Assembly (NCBI RefSeq): GCF_009208555.1
Contig: NZ_WFLI01000005.1
Span: forward strand, 62,001-126,000
DNA length: 64,000 nucleotides
Source of the DNA: Janthinobacterium violaceinigrum
GTDB taxonomy: Bacteria > Pseudomonadota > Gammaproteobacteria > Burkholderiales > Burkholderiaceae_D
Reading direction: 5' to 3'
The position numbers were made by a program, and so were the translations under genes. The notes under the pieces are model-generated. The model was not told where the DNA came from. It was given only the letters and a program-made list of their open reading frames with translations, and made no database searches. This document shows, piece after piece, positions 9,301-17,370 of the stretch (the stretch's first letter is position 1; each line of letters opens with the position of its first letter).

Positions 9301-10200
9301 TTACACGAACAGCTCGTGCCGCGCGCTCTGGCTGATGGCGACGGTGGCCGGGTGGCTCAGGCGCCGCTCCGTGGTGATCGCATACACTTGCTCGACGAGG
9401 CTGTCGACCCGGCCCAGCGCCACCACGGCATATTGTTCGCAGACCTGGGGCGCGATCACGGTGGGCGCAAAGAACAGGCCGGCGCCGGACTGGCCGAAGG
9501 CCTTCATCATGGCGCTGTCGTCGAACTCGCCGACGATGCGCGGATGCAGATTGTTGTCGCCCAGCCATTGCAGCAGGCGCCCGTAGATGGCGAAGTCTTC
9601 GCCCGGCAGCAGCAGCGGCGCGCCGTCCAGGCATAGCGGAAAGCCGCCCGTCAGGGTGGCGGCCAGCGCTGGCGTGCCGAACAGGGTCATGCCGCTTTCG
9701 CCCAGCAAGTGGTTAAAGCCGCGCACGCTCAAATGGGCCGGCATGGGGCGGTCCGCCATGATCAGGTCCAGCCGGTGCACGGCCAGGTCCGCCAGCAGGC
9801 TGGCCAGCCGGCCTTCGCGGCAAATGATGCGCAGCGGTTCGGCCAGGCTTAGCGCCGGCGCCACGAGGCGGCAGGCGATCAGTTTCGAGACGGAATCGGC
9901 GCAGCCCACGCGGAACGTCGTCGTCGCCGTGCGCGACTGGTCGCGCACGATTTCCAGCAATTCATCGCCCGTGCTGAAGATGCTTTCCGCATGGCTGAGG
10001 ATGCGCCTGCCCGTGTCCGTCAATTCCAGCTGGCGCCCGCTGCGGCGGAACAGTTCCACGCCCAGGGTGTCGGCAAACTCGCTGAGCTGCCCGGAAATCG
10101 ATTGCGGCGTCAGGTGCAGCTGCTCGGCCGCGCGGGCGATGCTGCCCGTCTTGGCCACCATCCAGAAATAGCGCAAGTGCTTGAAGTTGAGTGTCGACAT
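9301..10200 (-). CDS. nhaR: LysR-family regulator, NhaR-like
   Basis: The protein has 299 residues. The N-terminal helix-turn-helix (LNFKHLRYFWMVAKTGSIARAAEQLHLT, residues 4-31) and the effector domain match the Na+-responsive activator NhaR closely in motif order: HLTPQSISGQL, FRVGCADSVSKL and VGEFDDSAMMKAFG all have direct counterparts in E. coli NhaR. E. coli NhaR activates nhaA and osmC. No nhaA lies nearby here; instead the gene is divergent from a TerC/Alx-like gene across about 157 bp containing TCGAT inverted and direct repeats. I infer that it controls that gene, and possibly itself. Confidence 0.85.
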   Translation of the reverse strand: MSTLNFKHLRYFWMVAKTGSIARAAEQLHLTPQSISGQLSEFADTLGVELFRRSGRQLELTDTGRRILSHAESIFSTGDELLEIVRDQSRTATTTFRVGCADSVSKLIACRLVAPALSLAEPLRIICREGRLASLLADLAVHRLDLIMADRPMPAHLSVRGFNHLLGESGMTLFGTPALAATLTGGFPLCLDGAPLLLPGEDFAIYGRLLQWLGDNNLHPRIVGEFDDSAMMKAFGQSGAGLFFAPTVIAPQVCEQYAVVALGRVDSLVEQVYAITTERRLSHPATVAISQSARHELFV

Positions 10201-10220
10201 GGTTTTCCCAAAGAATAATG

Positions 10221-10268
10221 CATCGAGTTTTTCGATGTATTTGTAAATTATATTCGATTTGTTCGATG
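10221..10268. promoter_or_regulatory. Candidate LysR (NhaR-like) operator in the nhaR-terC divergent region
   Basis: CATCGA-N5-TCGATG forms an inverted repeat at 10221-10237, just upstream of the nhaR start. TTCGAT then occurs twice more as direct repeats at 10253-10258 and 10262-10267. LysR regulators typically bind T-N11-A dyads plus a weaker second site near the -35 region. A TATATT hexamer at 10271-10276 could be the -10 of the rightward promoter. This stretch is AT-rich compared with its surroundings. Confidence 0.55.
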
Positions 10269-10316
10269 TTTATATTCAGACTATGATGGCTGCTCAATTC
10301 ATGCAAGGAGAGTGTC

Positions 10317-10361
10317 ATGGACTACAGAATACAAACAGAGCAGTGCGGAGGCCGCCGATGA
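10317..10361 (+). CDS. 14-codon leader peptide translationally coupled to terC
   Basis: ATG at 10317 is preceded by the strong ribosome site AAGGAGAG and opens a 14-codon frame, MDYRIQTEQCGGRR. Its TGA stop (10359-10361) overlaps the ATG of the terC-like gene (10358-10360) in an ATGA junction. The main gene has only a GCGGAG site, buried inside the leader frame, so ribosomes finishing the leader probably reinitiate on terC. Whether the peptide itself matters or only its translation is unknown. E. coli alx, a TerC relative, also has a translation-regulating leader, but this one has no visible sequence likeness to it. Confidence 0.55.
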   Translation: MDYRIQTEQCGGRR

Positions 10362-11320
10362 ACGGCCTGGAAAGTATTGCAACGGCACCCATGTGGGCCG
10401 GCTTCATCGTGTTCGTCCTGTTCATGCTGGCGCTGGACTTGTTCGTCTTCGGCGGCAACAAGGCGCACAAGGTGGGCGTCAAGGAAGCGGCGACGTGGTC
10501 GCTCGTGTGGGTCAGCCTGGCCCTGCTGTTCAACGGCGGCCTGTGGTGGTATCTGAACGGCACGGCTGGACCCGAGATCGCCAACCAGAAGGCGCTGGAA
10601 TTTTTCTCCGGCTACCTGATCGAGAAAGCGCTGTCCGTCGATAACGTGTTCGTCTTCCTGCTGATCTTCAGCGCGTTCCAGGTGCCGATCCAGTACCAGC
10701 GCCGCGTCCTGATTTACGGCGTGCTGGGCGCCATCGTCATGCGTGCCGTGATGATCATGGCCGGCGCCTGGGTGGTGAGCGAGTTCAGCTGGGTGCTGTA
10801 CCTGTTTGGCGCTTTCCTGTTGATTACCGGCATGCGCATGCTGGTGGCGGCCGATGCGGAGCCGGACGTGGCGAACAACCCCGTGCTGCGCTTTGCCCGC
10901 CGCCACTTGCGGGTGGCCGATGGCGACCACGGCGAGCGTTTCTTCGTGGCAAAGAATGGCTTGCGCTATGTGACGCCCCTGTTCCTCGTGCTGATCCTGA
11001 TCGAGGTGACGGACCTGGTATTTGCGGTGGACTCGATCCCGGCGATTTTCGCCATCACGACGGACCCGTTCATCGTCTTCACGTCGAACCTGTTCGCCAT
11101 CATGGGCTTGCGTGCCCTGTACTTCCTGCTGGTGGACGTGGCGGACCGCTTCCACATGCTCAAGTATGGCCTGGCGATGGTGCTGGTGTTTATCGGCGCA
11201 AAGATGCTGATCATGCCGTGGTACCACGTGCCCGTCGAAGCGTCCCTGCTGGTGGTGGCGGTATTGATCGTGTCGAGCTGCGTGGCCAGCGTGTTCATCA
11301 CCCGCAGCGACAAGAAGTAA
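10358..11320 (+). CDS. TerC-family integral membrane protein, Alx-like
   Basis: The protein has 320 residues and about nine membrane segments. The TerC core is clear: EKALSVDNVFVFLLIFSAF with acidic residues inside the membrane, and EVTDLVFAVDSIPAIFAIT as the second, pseudo-symmetric copy. E. coli Alx, the best-studied relative, is induced at alkaline pH and exports manganese; this protein has the same length class and no extra domains. The start is fixed by the ATGA overlap with a short leader peptide. It is divergent from an NhaR-like regulator and followed 44 bases later by a TerB-like protein. Confidence 0.87.
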   Translation: MNGLESIATAPMWAGFIVFVLFMLALDLFVFGGNKAHKVGVKEAATWSLVWVSLALLFNGGLWWYLNGTAGPEIANQKALEFFSGYLIEKALSVDNVFVFLLIFSAFQVPIQYQRRVLIYGVLGAIVMRAVMIMAGAWVVSEFSWVLYLFGAFLLITGMRMLVAADAEPDVANNPVLRFARRHLRVADGDHGERFFVAKNGLRYVTPLFLVLILIEVTDLVFAVDSIPAIFAITTDPFIVFTSNLFAIMGLRALYFLLVDVADRFHMLKYGLAMVLVFIGAKMLIMPWYHVPVEASLLVVAVLIVSSCVASVFITRSDKK

Positions 11321-11364
11321 AACGGCAGTACGGCGCGCCTTGAACTCACAATGAAAGAGAAATT

Positions 11365-11766
11365 ATGCGTACGTATGAAATGAACAGTCCCCAGGCAGCG
11401 GGACGTATCCTGGCCCTGATGATGGTGGTTGACGGCAACCTGGCCAGCGCCGAGCTGCAAGCCATGCACCGCAGCAAGATCCTCGAGCATATCGACCTGG
11501 AGCCGGCCGCCTTCCAGCAATTGCTGCAAGACTTGTGCGACGACATGCTGACGTCCACCGTGCATGGCGCCATCCAGCTGGGCAATGGCGTGATCGACAG
11601 CCTGCTCGATGAAATCACGGACCCGGACTTGCGCCGCAAGCTGCTGCAAGCCATGTGGAAGATCGCCGATGCGGACGACTGGCTGGCCGATGGCGAAGCC
11701 GTCTTGCTGGCCCGCGCCAGCGCGGCATGGTCAGCGGAAACGAATTTCCGCGCGCATGCCGCCTGA
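11365..11766 (+). CDS. TerB-like cytoplasmic protein
   Basis: The product is 133 residues, alpha-helical and without a signal peptide. The pattern MMVVDGNLASAELQAM near the N-terminus and IADADDWLADGEAVLLARA near the C-terminus has the paired acidic loops followed by a glutamate helix that mark TerB and related metal-binding helical proteins. The assignment rests on this pattern only. The location directly behind a TerC-family gene supports a link, since TerB and TerC occur together in tellurite-resistance clusters. AAAGAGAA precedes the ATG. Confidence 0.6.
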   Translation: MRTYEMNSPQAAGRILALMMVVDGNLASAELQAMHRSKILEHIDLEPAAFQQLLQDLCDDMLTSTVHGAIQLGNGVIDSLLDEITDPDLRRKLLQAMWKIADADDWLADGEAVLLARASAAWSAETNFRAHAA

Positions 11767-11772
11767 TGCACA

Positions 11773-12126
11773 TCAGGCTGTTTTATGGCCCATGGCAATG
11801 ACGGCAGCGCCCGCCAGGGCCAGGCCCACGCCCGCAACATCGGTCCAGGCGGGCGTGATGCCGTCCACCAGCCACAGCCATCCCAGGGCCGTGGCGATAT
11901 AGATGGCGCCATACGTGGCGTACACCCGGCCGCTGGCGGCCGGATGCAGGGTCAGCAGCCACACGAAGATCAGCAGGCTGATGGCGGCCGGCAACAGCAG
12001 CCAGGCGCTGCCCTTGTTGCTCAGCCACAGCATGGGCAGGTAGCAGCCCAGCAGTTCAGCCACGGCCGTGACGGTAAACAGCCCGAAAGTGCGGGCAAGG
12101 CTGGTCCATTCGATGGCGTCGTTCAT
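11773..12126 (-). CDS. YnfA-family small membrane protein
   Basis: This is a 117-residue protein with four predicted membrane helices. It matches the YnfA/UPF0060 family by motif: [13 protein letters not shown] in helix 1, [17 protein letters not shown] in the centre and [18 protein letters not shown] at the end. The family resembles small multidrug-resistance transporters. It converges on the TerB-like gene with only six bases between stop codons and is separated from CdaR upstream by about 45 bases. Confidence 0.87.
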   Translation of the reverse strand: MNDAIEWTSLARTFGLFTVTAVAELLGCYLPMLWLSNKGSAWLLLPAAISLLIFVWLLTLHPAASGRVYATYGAIYIATALGWLWLVDGITPAWTDVAGVGLALAGAAVIAMGHKTA

Positions 12127-12171
12127 GCTATTCCTGTTGTGCGGTCAGCCGCCATTGTAGACGGACGTGCC

Positions 12172-13335
12172 TCAATTGAGCTGCAGGGCGACATACAGCA
12201 GCAGGCGGTCATCCGTGTCGTCCAGGTCCAGCCCCGTCAGTTCGGCGATCTTTTGCAGCCGGTAATCGAGCGTGTTGCGGTGGATGTGCAGGGCCCTGGC
12301 CGTGGCCATCGGGTGGCTGTGGTGGCGGAACCAGGCGGCCAGGGTACGCATCAGGGTGCCTGACTTGCGGTCGTGCGCCTGCAGGCGGGCCAGGGTCTGG
12401 CGCAATTGCTCCGCCTGCCAACCGGCTTGCAGGCCGGACAGCAGCACGGGCAGGCTCAGTTCCAGGTAGGAAAAAGTGGCTTGCGCGCCATCGCGGGCGC
12501 GCCCCACGCGCGCCGTCTGCTTCGCCGATTCATATGACGCCGTCGCGCCATCGAGGCCCGGCAAGGCCACGCCCATGGACAGGGTGGCGGGCGGCGTGAG
12601 CGCCTGCTGCGCCACCTGGTGCAGTTCGAGCAGGCGCTGCCTTGCCTGCGCCGCGCGCGCCTGCTGCGGGCCGCTGGCGGGAAAAGCGTCGAGCAGCACC
12701 AGTTCGCCCGGGGAGACGACGGCCGTCAGCAGGGCAGGCCATCGCGCCGACAGGTCGGACTGCACCTGCTGCAACTGCGTCAGCACCTGGTCCAGCCGTT
12801 CGCCCGGGCCTTCTCCCGCATCGGGAATTTCCAGCACGAACATGGCGCGCGGCACGCGCAAGTCCAGCGCCAGGCGCGCCGCCCACGCCTGCATGCTGGC
12901 ATCCGAAATGCCCGTGCGGTACACGAGCTGGAACACGAATTCCTCGCGGTAGCGCTTTTCGTGCTGCAATTCGCTGACCAGCCGTGCCTGCTCCAGCATC
13001 ATTTCCGCCATGGCACGCACCAGTTCGCCGAACTGGCGCACGTCGTCCGGCTCGCCCGTCAGGCCCAGCACGCCGCAAATCTCGCCGCGCACGGCCAGGG
13101 GCAGGTTGATGCCGGCCCGCGTGCCCGGCAGCCTGGCCATGTCGGCCGTGCCGATTTCCACGCTGGCGCGCCGGGCCAGCGCCAGTTGCGCGCCCGGATG
13201 CAGGTCGCCCACGCGCTGCGGGTCGCCGCTGGCCAGGATCACGCCGCGCGCATCGATGACGTTGACGCTGAAGGGAATGATGTGCATGGTGCGTTGGACG
13301 ATGTCCTGCGCCAGGGGAAAATCGATGCTTTGCAT
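12172..13335 (-). CDS. cdaR: CdaR-type sugar-diacid/glycerate regulator
   Basis: The product has 387 residues. Its domains are an N-terminal diacid-recognition domain (from IDFPLAQDIVQRTMHIIPFSVNVIDARGVILASGDPQRVG) and a C-terminal PucR-type helix-turn-helix (TLAAWFRHHSHPMATARALHIHRNTLDYRLQKI). In E. coli CdaR activates uptake and breakdown of glucarate, galactarate and glycerate. Here it is divergent from an MFS carrier and a glycerate kinase, so it very likely activates them in response to glycerate or a related acid. The start is the ATG before QSIDFP, the family's normal N-terminus; an in-frame extension of 48 residues would run into the divergent promoter. Confidence 0.87.
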   Translation of the reverse strand: MQSIDFPLAQDIVQRTMHIIPFSVNVIDARGVILASGDPQRVGDLHPGAQLALARRASVEIGTADMARLPGTRAGINLPLAVRGEICGVLGLTGEPDDVRQFGELVRAMAEMMLEQARLVSELQHEKRYREEFVFQLVYRTGISDASMQAWAARLALDLRVPRAMFVLEIPDAGEGPGERLDQVLTQLQQVQSDLSARWPALLTAVVSPGELVLLDAFPASGPQQARAAQARQRLLELHQVAQQALTPPATLSMGVALPGLDGATASYESAKQTARVGRARDGAQATFSYLELSLPVLLSGLQAGWQAEQLRQTLARLQAHDRKSGTLMRTLAAWFRHHSHPMATARALHIHRNTLDYRLQKIAELTGLDLDDTDDRLLLYVALQLN

Positions 13336-13396
13336 GATGTCTGCCTCTGCTCTTGTGCATTTGCATGAAATCATCGTATTCGGCACTCGTGTTTCT

Positions 13397-13412
13397 TCGT
13401 GCATCCGCACGA
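13397..13412. promoter_or_regulatory. Candidate operator: TCGTGC-N4-GCACGA
   Basis: TCGTGC (13397-13402) and GCACGA (13407-13412) form a perfect 6-bp inverted repeat in the divergent region between cdaR and the MFS gene, 70 bases before the MFS start. It is the only clear dyad there, so it is a reasonable CdaR site. The binding itself is inferred. Confidence 0.4.
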
Positions 13413-13481
13413 TGACTGTTTCTGTGGGCGATTGTACGATGGGCTGCTCGTATTCCATAAAAAAATAGTCAGGAGACACCC

Positions 13482-14813
13482 ATGACCACCCATCCAGGCG
13501 CCAGCCTGTCCGCCGGCGCGTCCGCGCAGGACCGCGTGCGCGAAGGCGCCTACCGCAAGGTCACCTTGCATCTGATCCCCTTCATCTTCATCTGCTACCT
13601 GTTCAATTATCTGGACCGGGTGAATGTCGGCTTTGCCAAGCTGCAAATGCTCGATGCGCTGCAATGGAGCGAGAGCGTGTACGGCCTGGGCGCCGGCATT
13701 TTCTTCATCGGCTATGTGGCCAGCGGCGTGCCCAGCAATCTGCTGCTGCACCGCCTGGGCGCGCGCAAGGTCATCGGCACCCTGATGATCGCCTGGGGCG
13801 TCGCCTCGGCCTGCCTGATGTTCGTCACCACGCCGGCCGCGTTCTACTCGCTGCGCTTCATCACGGGCGTGTTCGAGGCGGGTTTCTTCCCCGGCATCGT
13901 GCTGTACTTTACGAACTGGTATCCCGCGTCGCGCCGGGGCCGTATCATGGGCCTGTTCATGTCGGCCATTCCCATTTCCGGCTTGCTGGGCAGCCCCCTG
14001 TCGGGCTGGATGATGCAATCGTTCGCTGGCCACGGCGGCCTGGCCGGCTGGCAATGGATGTTCCTGTTGCAAGGCATCCCCACCGTGCTGCTGGGCTTTC
14101 TCGTGTATGTGCTGCTGAACGACGGCATTGCCCAGGCGAAGTGGCTGAATGCGGAAGAAAAGCAGCTGCTGCGCGCCGACCTCGACGAGGACGAACGCCA
14201 GCGCCGCAACAGCGCGAATACGGCCGACACCTTCGCCAGCGTGCTGCGCAACAAGCACGTGTGGATGCTGGGCCTCGTGTATTTCTGCATCCAGATGGGT
14301 GTGTATGCGATCAATTTCTGGCTGCCCACCATCGTCAAGTCGCTGGGTTTCGCCAGCCCCGTGGCCGTGGGCTGGATCAGTGCCATTCCCTACCTGTGCG
14401 CCAGCATCTTCATGATCTGGGTGGGCCGTTCGGCCGACAAGCACAAGGAACGCCGCTGGCATTTGAGCGGCCCCCTGCTGATGGCGCTGTGCGGCTTGCT
14501 GCTGGCCACCCAGGCGCATGGCAACGTGGTCGTCGCCCTCATCGGACTGTCGCTGGCGACCATGGGCGCGCTGTCCGGCCTGCCCATGTTCTGGCCTCTG
14601 CCGACGGCGTTTCTCGGCAGCGCGGCGGCGGCCGGCGGCCTGGCGCTGATCAATTCGCTGGGCCAGGTGGCGGGCTTCGTCAGCCCCTTCCTCGTCGGCT
14701 GGATCAAGGATGCGACGGGCGGCACCGATGTGGCCCTGTATATTCTTTCCGCAGTCATGCTGCTGGGCGCCATACTGGTGCTGCGCGTGCCCGCGCGCAT
14801 CGTGAACCGTTGA
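13482..14813 (+). CDS. MFS carrier of the anion:cation symporter family (glycerate, glucarate or tartrate type)
   Basis: This 443-residue protein has twelve membrane helices. The N-terminal ACS-family signature is present: LIPFIFICYLFNYLDRVNVGFAK, with the charged DR pair in helix 1 and the loop motif LLHRLGARKVIGTLMIAWG. Relatives carry hexuronates, glucarate, tartrate or phthalate with protons. The gene sits between a CdaR regulator and a glycerate 2-kinase, so glycerate, tartrate or a sugar diacid is the likely substrate. AGGAGA precedes the ATG by seven bases. Confidence 0.87.
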   Translation: MTTHPGASLSAGASAQDRVREGAYRKVTLHLIPFIFICYLFNYLDRVNVGFAKLQMLDALQWSESVYGLGAGIFFIGYVASGVPSNLLLHRLGARKVIGTLMIAWGVASACLMFVTTPAAFYSLRFITGVFEAGFFPGIVLYFTNWYPASRRGRIMGLFMSAIPISGLLGSPLSGWMMQSFAGHGGLAGWQWMFLLQGIPTVLLGFLVYVLLNDGIAQAKWLNAEEKQLLRADLDEDERQRRNSANTADTFASVLRNKHVWMLGLVYFCIQMGVYAINFWLPTIVKSLGFASPVAVGWISAIPYLCASIFMIWVGRSADKHKERRWHLSGPLLMALCGLLLATQAHGNVVVALIGLSLATMGALSGLPMFWPLPTAFLGSAAAAGGLALINSLGQVAGFVSPFLVGWIKDATGGTDVALYILSAVMLLGAILVLRVPARIVNR

Positions 14814-14845
14814 ACGAAGCTGCCATCGAACCGGAGGAATTGACC

Positions 14846-16132
14846 ATGACGCCCCCCCCAGCGCCGCGCGCCTTGCTGCAAGCCATGTTCCACGCCGCCG
14901 TCGCCGCGGCGCAACCGTCGCACTGCGTGCCGCCCCATCTGCCGCCCGCGCCCAAGGGGCGCTTGATCGTCATCGGTGCCGGCAAGGCGTCGGCCGCCAT
15001 GGCGCACGCCGTGGAACAGCACTGGCCGGGGCCGCTCTCCGGGCTGGTGGTGACGCGCTACGGTTACGCCGTGCCGTGCGAGCGCATCGAGATCGTGGAA
15101 GCGTCGCACCCCGTGCCGGATGCGGCCGGCATGCTGGCGGCGCGGCGCATGCTCGATCTGGTGGGTAACTTGCAGGCCGACGATACGGTGCTGTGTTTGA
15201 TTTCGGGCGGCGGCTCATCGCTGCTGGCCTTGCCCCTGGATGGCATCAGCCTGGAAGACAAGCAAGCGTTGAACCGCGCGCTGCTGGCGTCGGGCGCCAC
15301 CATCGGTGAAATGAATTGCGTGCGCCGCCATTTGTCCGCCATCAAGGGCGGCAGGCTGGCGGCCGCCTGCCATCCGGCGCAAGTCGTCACTTTGGCGATT
15401 TCCGACGTGCCCGGCGACAAGCTGGGCGATATCGCGTCCGGCCCCACGGTGGGCGACGCGACGACGTGCGACGACGCGCTGGCCATCGTGCGCCGCTACG
15501 GCATGGACTTGCCGGACAGCATACGCAAAACGCTGGAAAGCGGACGCGGCGAATCCGTGAAACCCGATGATCCCCGGCTGGCGCGCACGCGCACGACCCT
15601 GATCGCCACGCCGCAGCTGGCACTGGAAGCGGCAGCTGGCGTGGCGCGCGCGGCCGGCGTCACGCCGTATATATTGGGCGACAGCCTGGAAGGCGAGGCG
15701 CGCGACGTGGGCAAGGTGATGGCCGGCATCGCGCTGCAAACTGCCTTGCGGGGCCAGCCGTTTCCCGCCCCGTGCGTGCTGCTGTCGGGCGGCGAAACGA
15801 CGGTCACCGTGCGCGGCAACGGCCGTGGCGGGCGCAACGTGGAATTCCTGCTGGCGCTGGGCATCGCGCTGGACGGTCAACGGGGCATCCACGCGCTGGC
15901 GGGCGACACGGATGGCGTCGACGGCCAGGAAGACATTGCCGGCGCGCTTCTGGCGCCCGATACCTTGCAACGCGCCTGGGCCCTGGGCATCAAGCCCCGC
16001 GACAGCCTGGACAACAACGATGGCCACGGCTTTTTCCAGGCGCTGGGAGACAGCGTGATCACGGGCCCGACATTGACGAACGTCAACGATTTCCGGGCCA
16101 TCCTGATTACCACTTCAGAAAACGTCAGATAA
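14846..16132 (+). CDS. ttuD: Glycerate 2-kinase, TtuD/GckA type (MOFRL family)
   Basis: The product has 428 residues. It phosphorylates D-glycerate to 2-phosphoglycerate, feeding glycolysis; older annotation calls the family hydroxypyruvate reductase. Visible motifs are IGAGKASAAMAHA near residue 35, LISGGGSSLLALP near residue 115, LSGGETTVTVRGNGRGGRNVEF (the MOFRL motif) near residue 310, and DTDGVDG near residue 355. GGAGGAA lies before the ATG. It follows the MFS gene by 32 bases in the same direction, so the two form an operon with CdaR as probable activator. A dispersed repeat begins at its stop codon. Confidence 0.9.
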   Translation: MTPPPAPRALLQAMFHAAVAAAQPSHCVPPHLPPAPKGRLIVIGAGKASAAMAHAVEQHWPGPLSGLVVTRYGYAVPCERIEIVEASHPVPDAAGMLAARRMLDLVGNLQADDTVLCLISGGGSSLLALPLDGISLEDKQALNRALLASGATIGEMNCVRRHLSAIKGGRLAAACHPAQVVTLAISDVPGDKLGDIASGPTVGDATTCDDALAIVRRYGMDLPDSIRKTLESGRGESVKPDDPRLARTRTTLIATPQLALEAAAGVARAAGVTPYILGDSLEGEARDVGKVMAGIALQTALRGQPFPAPCVLLSGGETTVTVRGNGRGGRNVEFLLALGIALDGQRGIHALAGDTDGVDGQEDIAGALLAPDTLQRAWALGIKPRDSLDNNDGHGFFQALGDSVITGPTLTNVNDFRAILITTSENVR

Positions 16133-16243
16133 AACCGTCGCGAGCGGAAGGAAGTTGTGGCCGAGAAGCGCAACCGTACGAAGTACGGGGCCGCAGAGGC
16201 GGTGAGCATCGCAGGCCGCAAATTCCGACGCGCAGCAGGTTTT
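16131..16243 (+). repeat. Dispersed intergenic repeat, copy A
   Basis: This is a forward copy of a roughly 110-bp element: AAAACCGTCGCGAGCGG at the left, a central hairpin CCGTAC-GAA-GTACGG (16174-16188), then GAGCATCGCAGGCCGCAAAT and CGCGCAGCAGGTTTT at the right. It starts at the last bases of the glycerate kinase gene and ends just before the convergent oxidoreductase gene. The outermost inverted ends are eroded in this copy. Confidence 0.85.
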
Positions 16244-16251
16244 AGCGGCGT

Positions 16252-17265
16252 TTAGAAATTTTCCAGCACAATCTTGCCCTTGGCGGTATTGCTTTCCAGC
16301 AGGGCATGCGCGCGCTTCAAATTCGCCGCGTTGATCGTGCCGAAGCGCTCGGCCAGGGTGGTCTTGATCACGCCCCCGTCCACCAGCTGGGCCAGTTCCT
16401 CCAGCAATGCATGCTGTTTGACCATGTCGTCCGTCTGGAACAGCGAACGGGTAAACATCAGTTCCCAGTGCAACGACACGCTCTTGCCTTTGAATTTGCG
16501 CACGTCGATGTGTTCAGGGTCGTCGATCAGGGCGAACTTGCCTTGCGGCGCGATCAATTCCACGATCTGGTCGAAATGCTTGTCGGTCTGGTTCAGGCTG
16601 ATCACGTAATCGACGGGCGGCAAGCCCAGGCGCGTGATTTCGGCGGCCAGGGGCTGGCTATGGTCGATCACGTAGTGGGCGCCCAGTTCCTTGACCCAGT
16701 CGGCCGTTTCCGCGCGCGAGGCCGTGCCGATGATGGTGACGCCCGTTAATTGCCGCGCCAGCTGCACCAGCACGGAACCGACGCCGCCGGCCGCGCCGAT
16801 CACGAGCAGCGATTTGTCCGTCAGATTCTTGTCGCGGCTGATCTGCAGGCGGTCGAACAGCAGTTCCCAGGCCGTGATGCTGGTGAGAGGCAGGGCGGCG
16901 GCGGGCGCAAAGTCCAGGCTGGCCGGCATGTGGCCCACGATGCGCTCGTCGACCAATTGAAATTCGCTGTTGCTGCCGGGCCGGTTGATGGCGCCCGCGT
17001 ACCAGACCTTGTCGCCCACCTGGAACAGGGTGACGTCGGGACCCACGGCCGTGACGACGCCGGCCGCATCCCAGCCCAGCACTTCCGGCTGTCCCTCTTT
17101 CGGCGCGCGGTTCTTGCGCACCTTGGCGTCGACGGGGTTGACGGAAATGGCCTTGACGGCGACGAGCAGGTCGCGCCCCGTGGCGACGGGCGTGGGCAGC
17201 TCGATGTCGAGCAGGGCGTCCGCATCCGTGATGGGCAGGCTGTGGCGGTAGGCGATGGCTTTCAT
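16252..17265 (-). CDS. Zinc-type alcohol dehydrogenase-family protein, quinone-oxidoreductase subgroup
   Basis: The protein has 337 residues. It has a GroES-like N-terminal domain (VKAISVNPVDAKVR, VLGWDAAGVVTAVG) and a Rossmann nucleotide-binding domain (LLVIGAAGGVGSVLVQLARQ, about residue 155). The AAGGVG form of the glycine motif, with no cysteine or histidine ligands for catalytic zinc, fits NADPH:quinone oxidoreductase or enoyl reductase members. It is divergent from a LysR regulator about 105 bases away, which probably controls it. CCAAGGATTACC precedes the ATG. Confidence 0.85.
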   Translation of the reverse strand: MKAIAYRHSLPITDADALLDIELPTPVATGRDLLVAVKAISVNPVDAKVRKNRAPKEGQPEVLGWDAAGVVTAVGPDVTLFQVGDKVWYAGAINRPGSNSEFQLVDERIVGHMPASLDFAPAAALPLTSITAWELLFDRLQISRDKNLTDKSLLVIGAAGGVGSVLVQLARQLTGVTIIGTASRAETADWVKELGAHYVIDHSQPLAAEITRLGLPPVDYVISLNQTDKHFDQIVELIAPQGKFALIDDPEHIDVRKFKGKSVSLHWELMFTRSLFQTDDMVKQHALLEELAQLVDGGVIKTTLAERFGTINAANLKRAHALLESNTAKGKIVLENF

Positions 17266-17370
17266 GGTAATCCTTGGTCGAGAGTGGGGAGGCGATGACG
17301 TATGATGGTGGCTTTCGCGTCCAGGAAAAAGAGGGCGCGTACCGAAACACTTTCAAAGGAATGCTGAAAA

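Noticed and set aside
10201..10357. yybP-ykoY-type manganese riboswitch upstream of the TerC/Alx-like gene
   Set aside because: I looked for it because alx and other Mn genes carry one. The short leader has no matching conserved helices or GGGGAG core; instead it holds a small coupled reading frame.
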